Shown one piece after another: positions 1 through 6,309 of a DNA stretch of 14,021 nt. Numbering within the stretch: position 1 is the first letter of the stretch; every line of letters starts with the position of its first letter. The notes beneath the pieces were generated by a model. The model made no database searches. It was given only the letters and a program-made list of their open reading frames with translations, and had not been told where the DNA came from. The stretch covers positions 1-14,021 of the forward strand of contig DYIG01000024.1 in the NCBI GenBank assembly GCA_020723725.1, written 5' to 3'. A program made the translations under genes and the position numbers. Source of the stretch: Thermaerobacter marianensis. Lineage in GTDB: Bacteria; Bacillota; Sulfobacillia; DYIH01; DYIG01.

Positions 1-411
1 TGTCGCAATGAATGCAAGGATCGCCAAAGCCGCCGTGACACTTATGGCAGACGTTGGTGGTTTGAACCCAGGCAGGTGACCTGCACCAGGCAAGAGCCCT
101 AAATAGTTAGAGACAATTATGAAGATAAATAGAGTCCCGAGGAAGGGCAGGTATTTAATTGCTTTCTGCCGGCTACCGATGGAGGGCGCCACAACAGTAT
201 CAATGATTAGGTTTACCAAGAGCTCCATACCCGTCTGTAATCCACGGGGAATACGTCTCAGATTCCTGGCCACAGCAAAGGTTAATAAGACAATTATCCC
301 TAGAATAGCCCACTCGGTCGTTATTTCACTTGTGACTTCCAGACCGAACAGGTAAAAAAGTGGTCCAGCCTCATGGTGCGCTGCCTCCGCCGCCAGAAAC
401 ATGGTCCCCAT
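1..411 (-). CDS. atpB: F0F1 ATP synthase subunit a, N-terminal part (cut by the window edge)
   Basis: Subunit a forms the stator half-channels that pass ions to the c-ring of the membrane F0 sector. Only the first 137 codons are present; the frame is open to base 1. My reading of the minus strand begins MGTMFLAAEAAHHEAGPLFY, followed by a first membrane helix (about residues 34-52, EWAILGIIVLLTFAVA). Next come a basic loop, RNLRRIPRGLQ, then the SRQKAIKYLPFLGTLF segment leading into a second helix that ends SNYLGLLPG, and the start of a third. This is the usual layout of Firmicute AtpB. The essential helix-5 arginine lies outside the window. The ATG at 411 sits 10 bases after AGGAGG, which lies inside the end of the preceding gene; a second in-frame ATG at 402 is possible. 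The preceding stop ends at 419, so the gap is 7 bases and the genes are surely co-transcribed. Confidence 0.93.
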   Translation of the reverse strand, partial: MGTMFLAAEAAHHEAGPLFYLFGLEVTSEITTEWAILGIIVLLTFAVARNLRRIPRGLQTGMELLVNLIIDTVVAPSIGSRQKAIKYLPFLGTLFIFIIVSNYLGLLPGAGHLPGFKPPTSAISVTAALAILAFIAT

Positions 412-418
412 CGCATGC

Positions 419-742
419 TCACCTCCTCGCAAACCCACTCTGGCCCATACGGAACTGCCAGCCCGCTGAGATACCTGAAGCAAGCAGCAGACCGCTTACT
501 GTTGCAATTAAAGTCAGGGGAGTGCCCCACCAACGCCAGGCAAAATACAGGGCGACTGCATCAAAGGCCAACCGGATGAGAAGCCCGCCGGTGAATTCAA
601 ATATGGCCCCTTTTGCCTTGCCGCCAGTCAACCTTCCAACAAGCAACCATATGATTACCTGGTTTATTACACCGACTACAGTTCCAAAACCGAGACCGAG
701 CAATACCGCTACCATAAAATCCCCCGTGTCAGCTATTGCCAC
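419..742 (-). CDS. atpI: ATP synthase subunit I-like / AtpR-like small membrane protein
   Basis: A 107-residue, strongly hydrophobic protein directly before atpB, in the place where F-ATPase operons carry atpI (assembly factor of the c-ring). Helix one is about residues 9-34 (GLGFGTVVGVINQVIIWLLV), helix two about 54-70 (LLIRLAFDAVALYFAWRW, with a buried arginine) and helix three about 76-93. Three helices with an LLIR element recall AtpR of the N-ATPase operons more than the four-helix AtpI of Bacillus; this comparison is from memory of the family. The start is uncertain: GTG at 742 overlaps the upstream gene by 14 bases and has a weak AAGGG site, while the in-frame ATG at 715 follows GGGGGATTTT and clears the upstream stop. 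The stop abuts the ribosome site of atpB. Membership in an ATP synthase accessory family is well supported; AtpI versus AtpR is not settled. Confidence 0.8.
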   Translation of the reverse strand: MAIADTGDFMVAVLLGLGFGTVVGVINQVIIWLLVGRLTGGKAKGAIFEFTGGLLIRLAFDAVALYFAWRWWGTPLTLIATVSGLLLASGISAGWQFRMGQSGFARR

Positions 743-995
743 CGTTGGGACCCTTCGGGTCCTTTTTTTCCTTCTTCAGACGGTCCTGCTTATCAGACTC
801 TGCCATAACGTCCTTCACCAGCAGGTGCAGGTTGGCAGCAGCCATCAGGATCACTGATATTGCCAGGAACATCGGCGATTTGTTAAACCTTTCGTCAAGC
901 CAATTCCCGGCCCGCACAGCGAGGTACAAAGTTATCGCCATAGTCGCGCCGTGCGAAAGAACCAAGCCTAGAAAAGGATAGTTCCCGTTTCTCAA
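729..995 (-). CDS. atpZ: AtpZ/AtpQ-family putative F0F1-ATPase accessory subunit
   Basis: An 88-residue protein with two predicted membrane helices (about residues 7-27 and 41-59) joined by the short loop GNWLDERFNKSP, then a charged, lysine-rich cytoplasmic tail ending in a Gly/Asn-rich stretch. The two-helix hairpin with a G-x-W-L-D-x-x-F loop is typical of the AtpZ/AtpI (AtpQ) family found just upstream of atpI/atpB in Firmicutes. It has been linked to ion (Mg/Ca) handling or F0 assembly, but its role in this organism is unknown. The start is TTG at 995, supported by AAGGGGTG a few bases upstream. The gene is the first of the atp cluster here and overlaps the next reading frame if that gene uses its GTG start. 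It is separated from wecB by 105 bases with no clear terminator and only a weak promoter-like match (TTGAAA-17-GATTTT), so read-through from wecB is possible. Confidence 0.78.
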   Translation of the reverse strand: MRNGNYPFLGLVLSHGATMAITLYLAVRAGNWLDERFNKSPMFLAISVILMAAANLHLLVKDVMAESDKQDRLKKEKKDPKGPNGGNS

Positions 996-1100
996 AAGCC
1001 CACCCCTTTGAGCCGATGCAAGCCCCGGGGGGAAACAGGCGAAAATACAAAACCAAAGTAGAGAAGATTCGTTAGAAAATCGATTTTTCCTGCTATAGTT

Positions 1101-2312
1101 TCAACAATTTTCATCATCTTTTTCCCGCACCAGATACTGCTCCGGTTTAACCTCAGTTAACCCAAACATCCAGCGAATGGCCCCTGCAATTCTTTCAGCG
1201 GCCCGGCCGTCACCATAGGGATTAATCGCCTTTGCCATGCTACCGTATATCCTCTGATCCTGCAACAGTTTACCTATTGCCTTAACCACATCCCCCTTGG
1301 CGGTTCCCGCCTTAAGGACCGTACCCGCTTCCAATGCCTCGGGTCGTTCGGTAGTGTCTCGGAGCAGCACCACCGGCTTACCAAGCGCAGGCGCCTCTTC
1401 CTGGACGCCTCCGGAATCGGTGATGATTAGATAAGCCTTGCTCATGAGGTTTGCCCAATCTGGATATGGGACAGGATCAAAAAGTAGAACCCGATCCTTG
1501 CCTTCTAGAAACCTTTTCACTACATTTGAAACCTGAGGGTTACGGTGCACCGAAAACAGAAGCACCACATCGGGGTGATCCTTAACCACCTCATCCAGCG
1601 CGGAGCAAATCTCTTCCATGGGCTTGCCCCAATTCTCCCGGCGGTGCACTTCAGCCAGAAGCAGCCTTTTTCCTGGATAAGCCCCATCGATGCCCTGAAG
1701 AAACGGCGAGAAAAAAACATGACCCTCCCTAATGGTGTCCAACAGGGCATCTATGGCTGTATTTCCCGTAATCCATATGCCACGCTCATCTATGCCCTCT
1801 TTTAAAAGGTTCTCCTTGGCCCGTACAGTAGGGGCGAAATGCGCGTCTGCGAGGACACCGGTAAGGTGCCTGTTCATTTCCTCTGGGAATGGGGAGTACT
1901 TGTTCCTCGTGCGCAACCCTGCTTCCACATGGCCCACCTTAATGTGCGAGTAAAAGGCGCCCAACGCCGCCGCAAAGGTCGTTGTGGTATCGCCATGAAC
2001 TAGCACCATATCAGGGTGGGCCTCTGACAAGACCTGCATAACACCCTTCAGCGCCCTGGAGGTTATCTCCTCCAGGGTCTGTCCGGTCCGCATAATGTCC
2101 AAATCGTAGTCAGGGGTAATACCGAAGTGCTCCAGAACCTGATCCAGCATCTCTCTGTGCTGGGCCGTAACAAGCACCTGGGATTCTATATCAGGGAAAT
2201 GCGAGAGGGACTTGATAACTGGGGCCATCTTGATGGCCTCAGGCCGGGTGCCAAAAACACTCATGACCCTGATTCTTGACCGGCCTGCCAAACCGCCGGG
2301 GTCTGACATCAC
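1101..2312 (-). CDS. wecB: UDP-N-acetylglucosamine 2-epimerase, non-hydrolysing
   Basis: Interconverts UDP-GlcNAc and UDP-ManNAc in the cytoplasm, supplying ManNAc units for linkage units, teichoic-type polymers or other surface polysaccharides (WecB/MnaA family). The 403 residues match the usual length plus a short N-terminal tail. Visible motifs are GTRPEAIKMAP from residue 21, HGDTTTT at 106 (Asp108), HVEAGLR at 128 (Glu130), PFPEEMNR at 141 (Glu144), HRREN at 223 (His223) and DSGGVQEEAP at 299. The named residues match the catalytic Asp95, Glu117, Glu131 and His213 of E. coli WecB by motif alignment from memory. GTG at 2312 overlaps the wecA stop (GTGA); the next codon, ATG at 2309, is an equally good TGATG-type start. 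Both follow an AAGGG site in the wecA tail. Translational coupling with wecA is expected, and the pair shares the promoter at 3418-3446. Confidence 0.96.
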   Translation of the reverse strand: MMSDPGGLAGRSRIRVMSVFGTRPEAIKMAPVIKSLSHFPDIESQVLVTAQHREMLDQVLEHFGITPDYDLDIMRTGQTLEEITSRALKGVMQVLSEAHPDMVLVHGDTTTTFAAALGAFYSHIKVGHVEAGLRTRNKYSPFPEEMNRHLTGVLADAHFAPTVRAKENLLKEGIDERGIWITGNTAIDALLDTIREGHVFFSPFLQGIDGAYPGKRLLLAEVHRRENWGKPMEEICSALDEVVKDHPDVVLLFSVHRNPQVSNVVKRFLEGKDRVLLFDPVPYPDWANLMSKAYLIITDSGGVQEEAPALGKPVVLLRDTTERPEALEAGTVLKAGTAKGDVVKAIGKLLQDQRIYGSMAKAINPYGDGRAAERIAGAIRWMFGLTEVKPEQYLVREKDDENC

Positions 2313-3355
2313 GAGTGCATACCCTTATGCCCGGACCCAGTATTTAACATGCCCACTTTCCTGATGCCGAGATAGAGGGAAACAGACACGGCCATGATGA
2401 TGGCGACCGCCATCCAACCACCGACCCCGGTAATGACTAAAGCGCTGGCCCCAAGCCCCCCGCTGACGAGGTACATAATAGAGACAGCCTCACGCTGGCT
2501 GAGGCCCATCTGTAGAAGGCGGTGGTGAAGGTGTTCCTTATCAGCACACCCTACGGACATCCCCCGCCTCACGCGCCTGATAATTGCCAGCAACATATCG
2601 ACAATAGGCAACCCCAAGGCCAGGACCGGTACAGCAAGGGCCACCGCTGTTGGGCTCTTCAGTGAACCCTCTATAGAAATAGCAGCCAGGGTGAAACCAA
2701 GAAACATTGAACCGGCGTCACCCATGAATATCCTTGCAGGGTTGAAATTATAGGGTAGAAAGCCAAGGACGCTGCCAAACAAGGCGGCAGCCAGCACAAT
2801 GGCTTCAGGGGATTGTCCATTGAGGATAGCCGACACCAGAAGCGTCAGGCTTGCTATAGAAGCTATTCCAGCGGCCAAGCCATCCAACCCGTCTATGAGG
2901 TTGATAACATTAATCACCGTAATGACCCATAGGATAGTAAACGGGATGCTCCACACGCCTAACCAGATCAAACCACCAAATGGGTTGGTTATATACTCGA
3001 CCCTGACCCCAAAAAAGAGCAGAATTACTGCAGATGCAACCTGCCCAAGCAGTTTGACCTTCGGACTCAGGGCACGGTAGTCATCCACCAGACCAAAAAG
3101 CATAAGAAACAGGCCGCCGACAAGAATTCCCAAAAAGGTGTCCCGGTATTCCCCTCGCGGCAAGGCGAACGAAGTTGCTACAAGGAAGGCAAGAAAAATC
3201 GCCACCCCGCCCATGAAAGGCACGGGATTCTTATGAACGCTTCGGGAAACCGGCATGTCAAGAGCGCCTACCCTGACAGCAAAACGGCGCACTACAGGTG
3301 TTATTAGCAGCGCGCCCGTAAACCCTATCAGCAGCACAAACCAGTGCATCGCCAT
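2309..3355 (-). CDS. wecA: Undecaprenyl-phosphate GlcNAc-1-phosphate transferase (WecA/TagO, MraY family)
   Basis: An integral membrane enzyme that moves a sugar-1-phosphate (GlcNAc-1-P, inferred) from its UDP donor to undecaprenyl phosphate, the first step of wall teichoic acid or other lipid-linked polysaccharide synthesis. The 348 residues form about ten or eleven hydrophobic helices. Family motifs are VHKNPVPFMGG near residue 40, DDYRALSPKVKLLGQ from 91 (Asp91-Asp92), NLIDGLDGLAAG at 152-163, FNPARIFMGDAGS at 204-216 and the cytoplasmic histidine motif HLHHR at 275-279. The HLHHR type points to WecA/TagO rather than MraY, and the partner wecB next door agrees. ATG at 3355 follows GGGAG by 10 bases; a second in-frame ATG lies two codons later. 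The gene has its own strong promoter in the 82-base gap and the end of the upstream gene. The sugar specificity cannot be proven from sequence. Confidence 0.94.
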   Translation of the reverse strand: MAMHWFVLLIGFTGALLITPVVRRFAVRVGALDMPVSRSVHKNPVPFMGGVAIFLAFLVATSFALPRGEYRDTFLGILVGGLFLMLFGLVDDYRALSPKVKLLGQVASAVILLFFGVRVEYITNPFGGLIWLGVWSIPFTILWVITVINVINLIDGLDGLAAGIASIASLTLLVSAILNGQSPEAIVLAAALFGSVLGFLPYNFNPARIFMGDAGSMFLGFTLAAISIEGSLKSPTAVALAVPVLALGLPIVDMLLAIIRRVRRGMSVGCADKEHLHHRLLQMGLSQREAVSIMYLVSGGLGASALVITGVGGWMAVAIIMAVSVSLYLGIRKVGMLNTGSGHKGMHS

Positions 3356-3417
3356 CGTTTCAGGACTCCCTGTCGATTCCTGTAGAAAGAGTTTATTTAC
3401 CGCAAATCCAAAGATAG

Positions 3418-3446
3418 ATTTTAAGCGGGTATTTTCCTTATGTCAA
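3418..3446 (-). promoter_or_regulatory. Vegetative promoter of wecA-wecB
   Basis: The minus strand reads TTGACA (3446-3441), a 17-base spacer and TAAAAT (3423-3418). The -35 box is perfect and the -10 box has one mismatch to the sigma-A consensus. Transcription would start near 3411 and give a leader of about 56 bases before the wecA ATG. The -35 box overlaps the last two sense codons and stop of the mazG-like gene (TTG ACA TAA), so the polysaccharide genes can be expressed apart from the housekeeping operon upstream. Confidence 0.8.
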
Positions 3447-3752
3447 ATTTAAATAACCCTTCTTAACGATCTTTTCAACATGAGACTTGAGCGCCTCATC
3501 TACATTGACATCAAACTGTTCTTCCAGAACAAATAGCATCGTAACAGCCGTCTGGGCGACATCAAGCAGCTCACGAGTGATAACCATGGCCACCTGCTGG
3601 GCAGACAGGGCTTCCTTCTCCCCACTCAGGGCACGGAATTTCCCGATGGCCTCACTGAGTTCCCCCGCTTCCTCCATCAACTTCAAGGCCGTGGATTCCA
3701 GAGTAGGCTTCAGATTATTCAATTTTGGCAGGCCAATCATCTTGGTTTCCAA
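3438..3752 (-). CDS. MazG-like nucleotide pyrophosphohydrolase family protein
   Basis: A 104-residue, all-alpha protein of the MazG/dUTPase-C fold, whose members hydrolyse (d)NTPs to monophosphates and pyrophosphate. The metal-binding signature is visible: helix LKLMEEAGELSEAIGKF carries EExxE (Glu27, Glu28, Glu31), and about 30 residues later TRELLDVAQTAVTML gives ExxD (Glu61, Asp64). The single short domain fits the family's compact forms, which act as dimers or tetramers. The substrate is not readable from sequence, but the position right after dCMP deaminase suggests deoxypyrimidine triphosphates such as dCTP or dUTP (inference). TTG at 3752 follows GAGGGG closely; an in-frame ATG at 3740 is the alternative. 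The gap to the comEB stop is 8 bases. Its 3' end houses the -35 box of the wecA promoter. Confidence 0.82.
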   Translation of the reverse strand: METKMIGLPKLNNLKPTLESTALKLMEEAGELSEAIGKFRALSGEKEALSAQQVAMVITRELLDVAQTAVTMLFVLEEQFDVNVDEALKSHVEKIVKKGYLNLT

Positions 3753-3760
3753 CCTACCCC

Positions 3761-4237
3761 TCAGACCTCCCTGACAAGGATGAACCCTTGTTCCGTCTTT
3801 TTCCCTCTGTAAACCTCGATGCCGCTCAGTTCAAACACCCTCCGTGAATGATCATCCGGGTATTCGGCCTGGTAGACAACTTTTTTGATGCCAGCCTGCG
3901 CCAAGGACCGCGCGCAACTTCCGCAGGGGAAATCTGTAGTGTAAATAGTCGCGCCCTCTGAAGGTATACCCATTGCGGCACACTGCAGAAGGGCATTCAT
4001 TTCAGCGTGAACACACCTGACGCAATGCCCGTTTTCCATGATACAACCATCGTCCTCGCAGTGGGCATCCCCGCTGACACTGCCGTTGTATCCAGTTGCA
4101 ATAAGCCGCTGGTCGCGCACAAGGACACACCCAACGTGACGCCGCGTACAGGTAGCGCGCATGGCAACAACGCGGGCTATATTCAGAAAATACTCTTCCC
4201 AACCAGGTCTCTGACCCTGTCGCTCTAAGGAGTCCAT
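3761..4237 (-). CDS. comEB: dCMP deaminase (ComEB-type, zinc-dependent)
   Basis: Deaminates dCMP to dUMP, the substrate of thymidylate synthase, in the cytoplasm. With the ATG at 4237 the protein has 158 residues, typical for the family. The catalytic zinc site is HAE at residues 77-79 (His77, general acid/base Glu79) and PCGSC at 104-108 (Cys105, Cys108). An additional cysteine/histidine cluster (HCEDDGC, GHCVRCVHAE) just before the HAE motif matches the second structural zinc site of ComEB and phage T4-type dCMP deaminases. The frame stays open to a TTG at 4300, which would add 21 residues unlike the family and overlap rpiB by about 50 bases. I prefer ATG 4237, 10 bases after the rpiB stop, although its nearby ribosome site is weak; AAGGAAG lies further upstream behind a small hairpin. 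The name ComEB is historical; it need not imply competence. Confidence 0.93.
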   Translation of the reverse strand: MDSLERQGQRPGWEEYFLNIARVVAMRATCTRRHVGCVLVRDQRLIATGYNGSVSGDAHCEDDGCIMENGHCVRCVHAEMNALLQCAAMGIPSEGATIYTTDFPCGSCARSLAQAGIKKVVYQAEYPDDHSRRVFELSGIEVYRGKKTEQGFILVREV

Positions 4238-4243
4238 CTGGCG

Positions 4244-4259
4244 TCCGCTAATCAGCGGA
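4244..4259 (-). promoter_or_regulatory. Small hairpin between rpiB stop and comEB start
   Basis: The minus strand reads TCCGCT-GATT-AGCGGA, a perfect 6-base-pair stem with a 4-base loop, overlapping the rpiB stop codon. An AAGGAAG ribosome-site-like element lies just 5' of it, and ATG 4237 lies 6 bases 3' of it. Folding would bring the two to an effective spacing of about 10 bases. A structural role in comEB translation is an inference; chance is possible for so short a stem. Confidence 0.4.
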
Positions 4260-4727
4260 TTGACTTCCTTCCAAGGATCGGCAACAGTAAACGGACTCAA
4301 TAGCGCCTATCTTCTCGACCCGCCGTGAATGACGGCCCCCTGAAAACTCCGTCCGCAACCAGGCTTCTACTATAGCCAGGGCATGACCTTCGCCGACGAC
4401 CCTTTGTCCTATGCAAAGGATATTGGAGTCATTGTGTTCCCTGGTTGCCCGTGCCGAAAAAACATCATGGACCAAAGCAGCCCTGATCCCGGGAACCTTA
4501 TTGGCCGCGATAGACATTCCTATCCCCGTGCCGCACACCAGGATGCCACGGTCGAATTCGCCACTGGCCACCTTTTCTGCCACTATTTTGGCGTAATCCG
4601 GGTAGTCCACGGATTCCCCGGTATGAACCCCGAAGTCCTCCACCGAATACCCAGCTTTCTCCAACCAGGACCTGATGCTATTCTTCAACTCCAAACCACC
4701 ATGATCTGCCGCTAAGGCAACACGCAT
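4248..4727 (-). CDS. rpiB: Ribose-5-phosphate isomerase B (RpiB/LacAB family)
   Basis: Interconverts ribose-5-phosphate and ribulose-5-phosphate in the non-oxidative pentose phosphate pathway. Counting from ATG 4727, the protein has 159 residues. Motifs are ALAADHGG with Asp8-His9, VCGTGIGMSIAANK with catalytic Cys65, and SARATREHNDSN at 91-102 with His98, matching E. coli RpiB Cys66 and His99 by position. The C-terminal GGRHSRRVEKI is also typical. The last 15 or so residues (SVYCCRSLEGSQSAD) go beyond the usual end. GTG at 4733 (two codons earlier, overlapping the ywlE stop) is the other possible start; GGGAGGTG inside the ywlE tail serves either. In B. subtilis the same neighbours occur (ywlC, ywlE, ywlF=rpiB), but glyA and upp, which usually follow, are absent here. 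Confidence 0.95.
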   Translation of the reverse strand: MRVALAADHGGLELKNSIRSWLEKAGYSVEDFGVHTGESVDYPDYAKIVAEKVASGEFDRGILVCGTGIGMSIAANKVPGIRAALVHDVFSARATREHNDSNILCIGQRVVGEGHALAIVEAWLRTEFSGGRHSRRVEKIGAIESVYCCRSLEGSQSAD

Positions 4728-4732
4728 CCACA

Positions 4733-5230
4733 CTACACCTCCCGTTGCTGAAGGAGTCCTATCAGGAATTCCACCTGTGCCTCAATCTCACTGGCACACT
4801 CACGGTAAACGTTTAACGAGTGACCGAATGGATCGAGTATGTCCTCACCGGGGCGATCCCCGCCCGGAATCCCCTGTTCCCTCAGAAACCCCTTCAGAGT
4901 AAAAACCTTGCCCCTCGCATTAGGCCACCGCCCGGTTATTCTTTGCAGGTGGGCTCTGGTCATGGTCAAGATAAGATCGCTTTCCTCAATGTGCCGGGCC
5001 GAGAGCAAGGTTGAGCGATGGCCGGAAAGATCGAGCCCCTTCTCCCTCATGGCGTCAAGGGCCTTTTCCGAAGCCTTTGTGCCAGTTACAGCATCCAACC
5101 CCGCCGAAGCCACCTCGATGGCAAGCCCCCTCATTTGACATGCCTTCTTGAATAACAGGGCCGCCATAGGGCTGCGACAGGTATTCCCGCTACAGACAAA
5201 AAGGACCTTGAACGAAACCTCTCCCCTCAT
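4733..5230 (-). CDS. ywlE: Low-molecular-weight phosphatase, probable protein-arginine phosphatase (YwlE type)
   Basis: A 165-residue LMW-PTP fold protein. The phosphate-binding loop is VCSGNTCRSPM: nucleophile Cys13, Arg19, Ser20, and the general acid Asp133 in the ILDPFGHSL segment. The loop residue Thr17 is the notable one. In B. subtilis YwlE the equivalent Thr11 was shown to favour phosphoarginine, while tyrosine phosphatases of this family usually carry isoleucine there (CxGNICRSP). From this and the ywlC-ywlE-rpiB order I infer that it removes arginine phosphates added by a McsB-type kinase, as part of heat-shock and Clp protease control; no mcsB lies in this window. ATG at 5230 overlaps the upstream stop by four bases (ATGA), so translation is coupled. 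A tyrosine phosphatase role remains possible. Confidence 0.9.
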   Translation of the reverse strand: MRGEVSFKVLFVCSGNTCRSPMAALLFKKACQMRGLAIEVASAGLDAVTGTKASEKALDAMREKGLDLSGHRSTLLSARHIEESDLILTMTRAHLQRITGRWPNARGKVFTLKGFLREQGIPGGDRPGEDILDPFGHSLNVYRECASEIEAQVEFLIGLLQQREV

Positions 5231-6309
5231 GCCTCAACTACCCCGTTAGCCGCCCTCAGGAGGCGGTCCATCACGGCTACGCCCCAGCCATTAAGCGGTA
5301 TCCCTTCCGCTATAATAACATCAACCCCGGTCCTATCAACCTCGCGGAGAATTCGGTAAAGCCCGGCGGCAATCCCCTCCGGTTTGTTGCGCTGACCTAC
5401 GTTAACCAGTTCCCCGTTCACCATCCCGCTCAGCTCAACCATTGTCTCTTCCGTGACCAGGAACGCCACCCGCATTCCGGACAGGTCCTGCGCGAGTTCA
5501 CGAACCCGCAGGGGGATCTTCTCGGGTTCACCACGGACAAGAATCAATTGGGCCCTGGGTGAGTAGTGGCGATACTTCATTCCAGGGGAAGCTGGTCGGG
5601 CGTCATCCCCCTTGCCACCCTCACCCCCCGAAAGCTCAGGGAGCACCCCCTTGGCCAAAACCAGACCGGGCAGATACTTACGCAGCACCTCCGGCGGAAC
5701 CGCTCCTGGCCTGAGCAAAACCGGGGGGGACACCGTGAGGTCGATCACCGTTGATTCAATTCCGTGCGTGGTAGGACCACCATCCAATACGGCTTCGATT
5801 CTCCCGGCCAGGTCCTCCAGAACATCCCCGGCGGTAGTTGGGCTGGGCCTCCCTGATAGGTTGGCGCTGGGTGCAGCCAGCGGCCGACCAACAGCCCTCA
5901 GAAGGGCAAGGGCAACCGGGTGATCGGGGCAGCGAACCGCTACAGTTGACAGGCCAGCGCTTACTGCGTCCGGGACCAGGTCGTTCTTCTTTAATATGAA
6001 GGTTAAAGGTCCAGGCCAAAAAGCCTCAGCCAAAACCCTGGCTTCGCTGGGGACCTCGCTAACCACCTGATTAAGGGCATCGTACCCCCATAGATGCAGG
6101 ATCAAAGGGTTATCGGCCGGCCTGCCTTTGGCCTCAAAAATCCTGGCAACCGCCTCGCCGTTTAGACCGTCAGCCCCCAGTCCGTACACGGTCTCAGTGG
6201 GGAAAGCAACCAAGCCGCCACTGCGCAGAATCCCAGCCGCCCATTCTATAGCACCTTTGTCAGAAGCGTCCCTGACTAAAGTTCCCTTGACATCCCGCAC
6301 CCCTGCCAA
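5227..6309 (-). CDS. ywlC: L-threonylcarbamoyladenylate synthase (YwlC/Sua5, two-domain form)
   Basis: Makes threonylcarbamoyl-AMP from threonine, bicarbonate and ATP, the first step of the t6A modification of ANN-decoding tRNAs. The YrdC domain spans about residues 15-205, with PTETVYGLG at 37-45, KGRPADNPL at 61-69, PSANLSGRPSPT at 147-158, ESTVID near 185 and RPGA at 200. The linker ending PGMKYRHYSP (242-251) then leads to a C-terminal Sua5 domain (about 255-358) that closes over the active site. At 360 residues it is the long Sua5 type, not the short TsaC. A Gly-rich insert (GGEGGKG, 228-234) sits in the linker. The listed start is a TTG overlapping prmC by 34 bases; GTG at 6300 is an alternative, and neither has a strong ribosome site, so coupling to prmC translation is likely. 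The partners TsaB, TsaD and TsaE are not in the window. Confidence 0.95.
   Translation of the reverse strand: MAGVRDVKGTLVRDASDKGAIEWAAGILRSGGLVAFPTETVYGLGADGLNGEAVARIFEAKGRPADNPLILHLWGYDALNQVVSEVPSEARVLAEAFWPGPLTFILKKNDLVPDAVSAGLSTVAVRCPDHPVALALLRAVGRPLAAPSANLSGRPSPTTAGDVLEDLAGRIEAVLDGGPTTHGIESTVIDLTVSPPVLLRPGAVPPEVLRKYLPGLVLAKGVLPELSGGEGGKGDDARPASPGMKYRHYSPRAQLILVRGEPEKIPLRVRELAQDLSGMRVAFLVTEETMVELSGMVNGELVNVGQRNKPEGIAAGLYRILREVDRTGVDVIIAEGIPLNGWGVAVMDRLLRAANGVVEA

Noticed and set aside
360..857. A 165-codon plus-strand open frame opposite the atp genes
   Set aside because: Antisense to two small membrane-protein genes with operon-like spacing; proline- and threonine-rich composition typical of a shadow frame.
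4238..4300. N-terminal extension of dCMP deaminase from TTG 4300
   Set aside because: It would overlap rpiB by about 50 bases, has no good ribosome site and adds 21 residues unlike the family.
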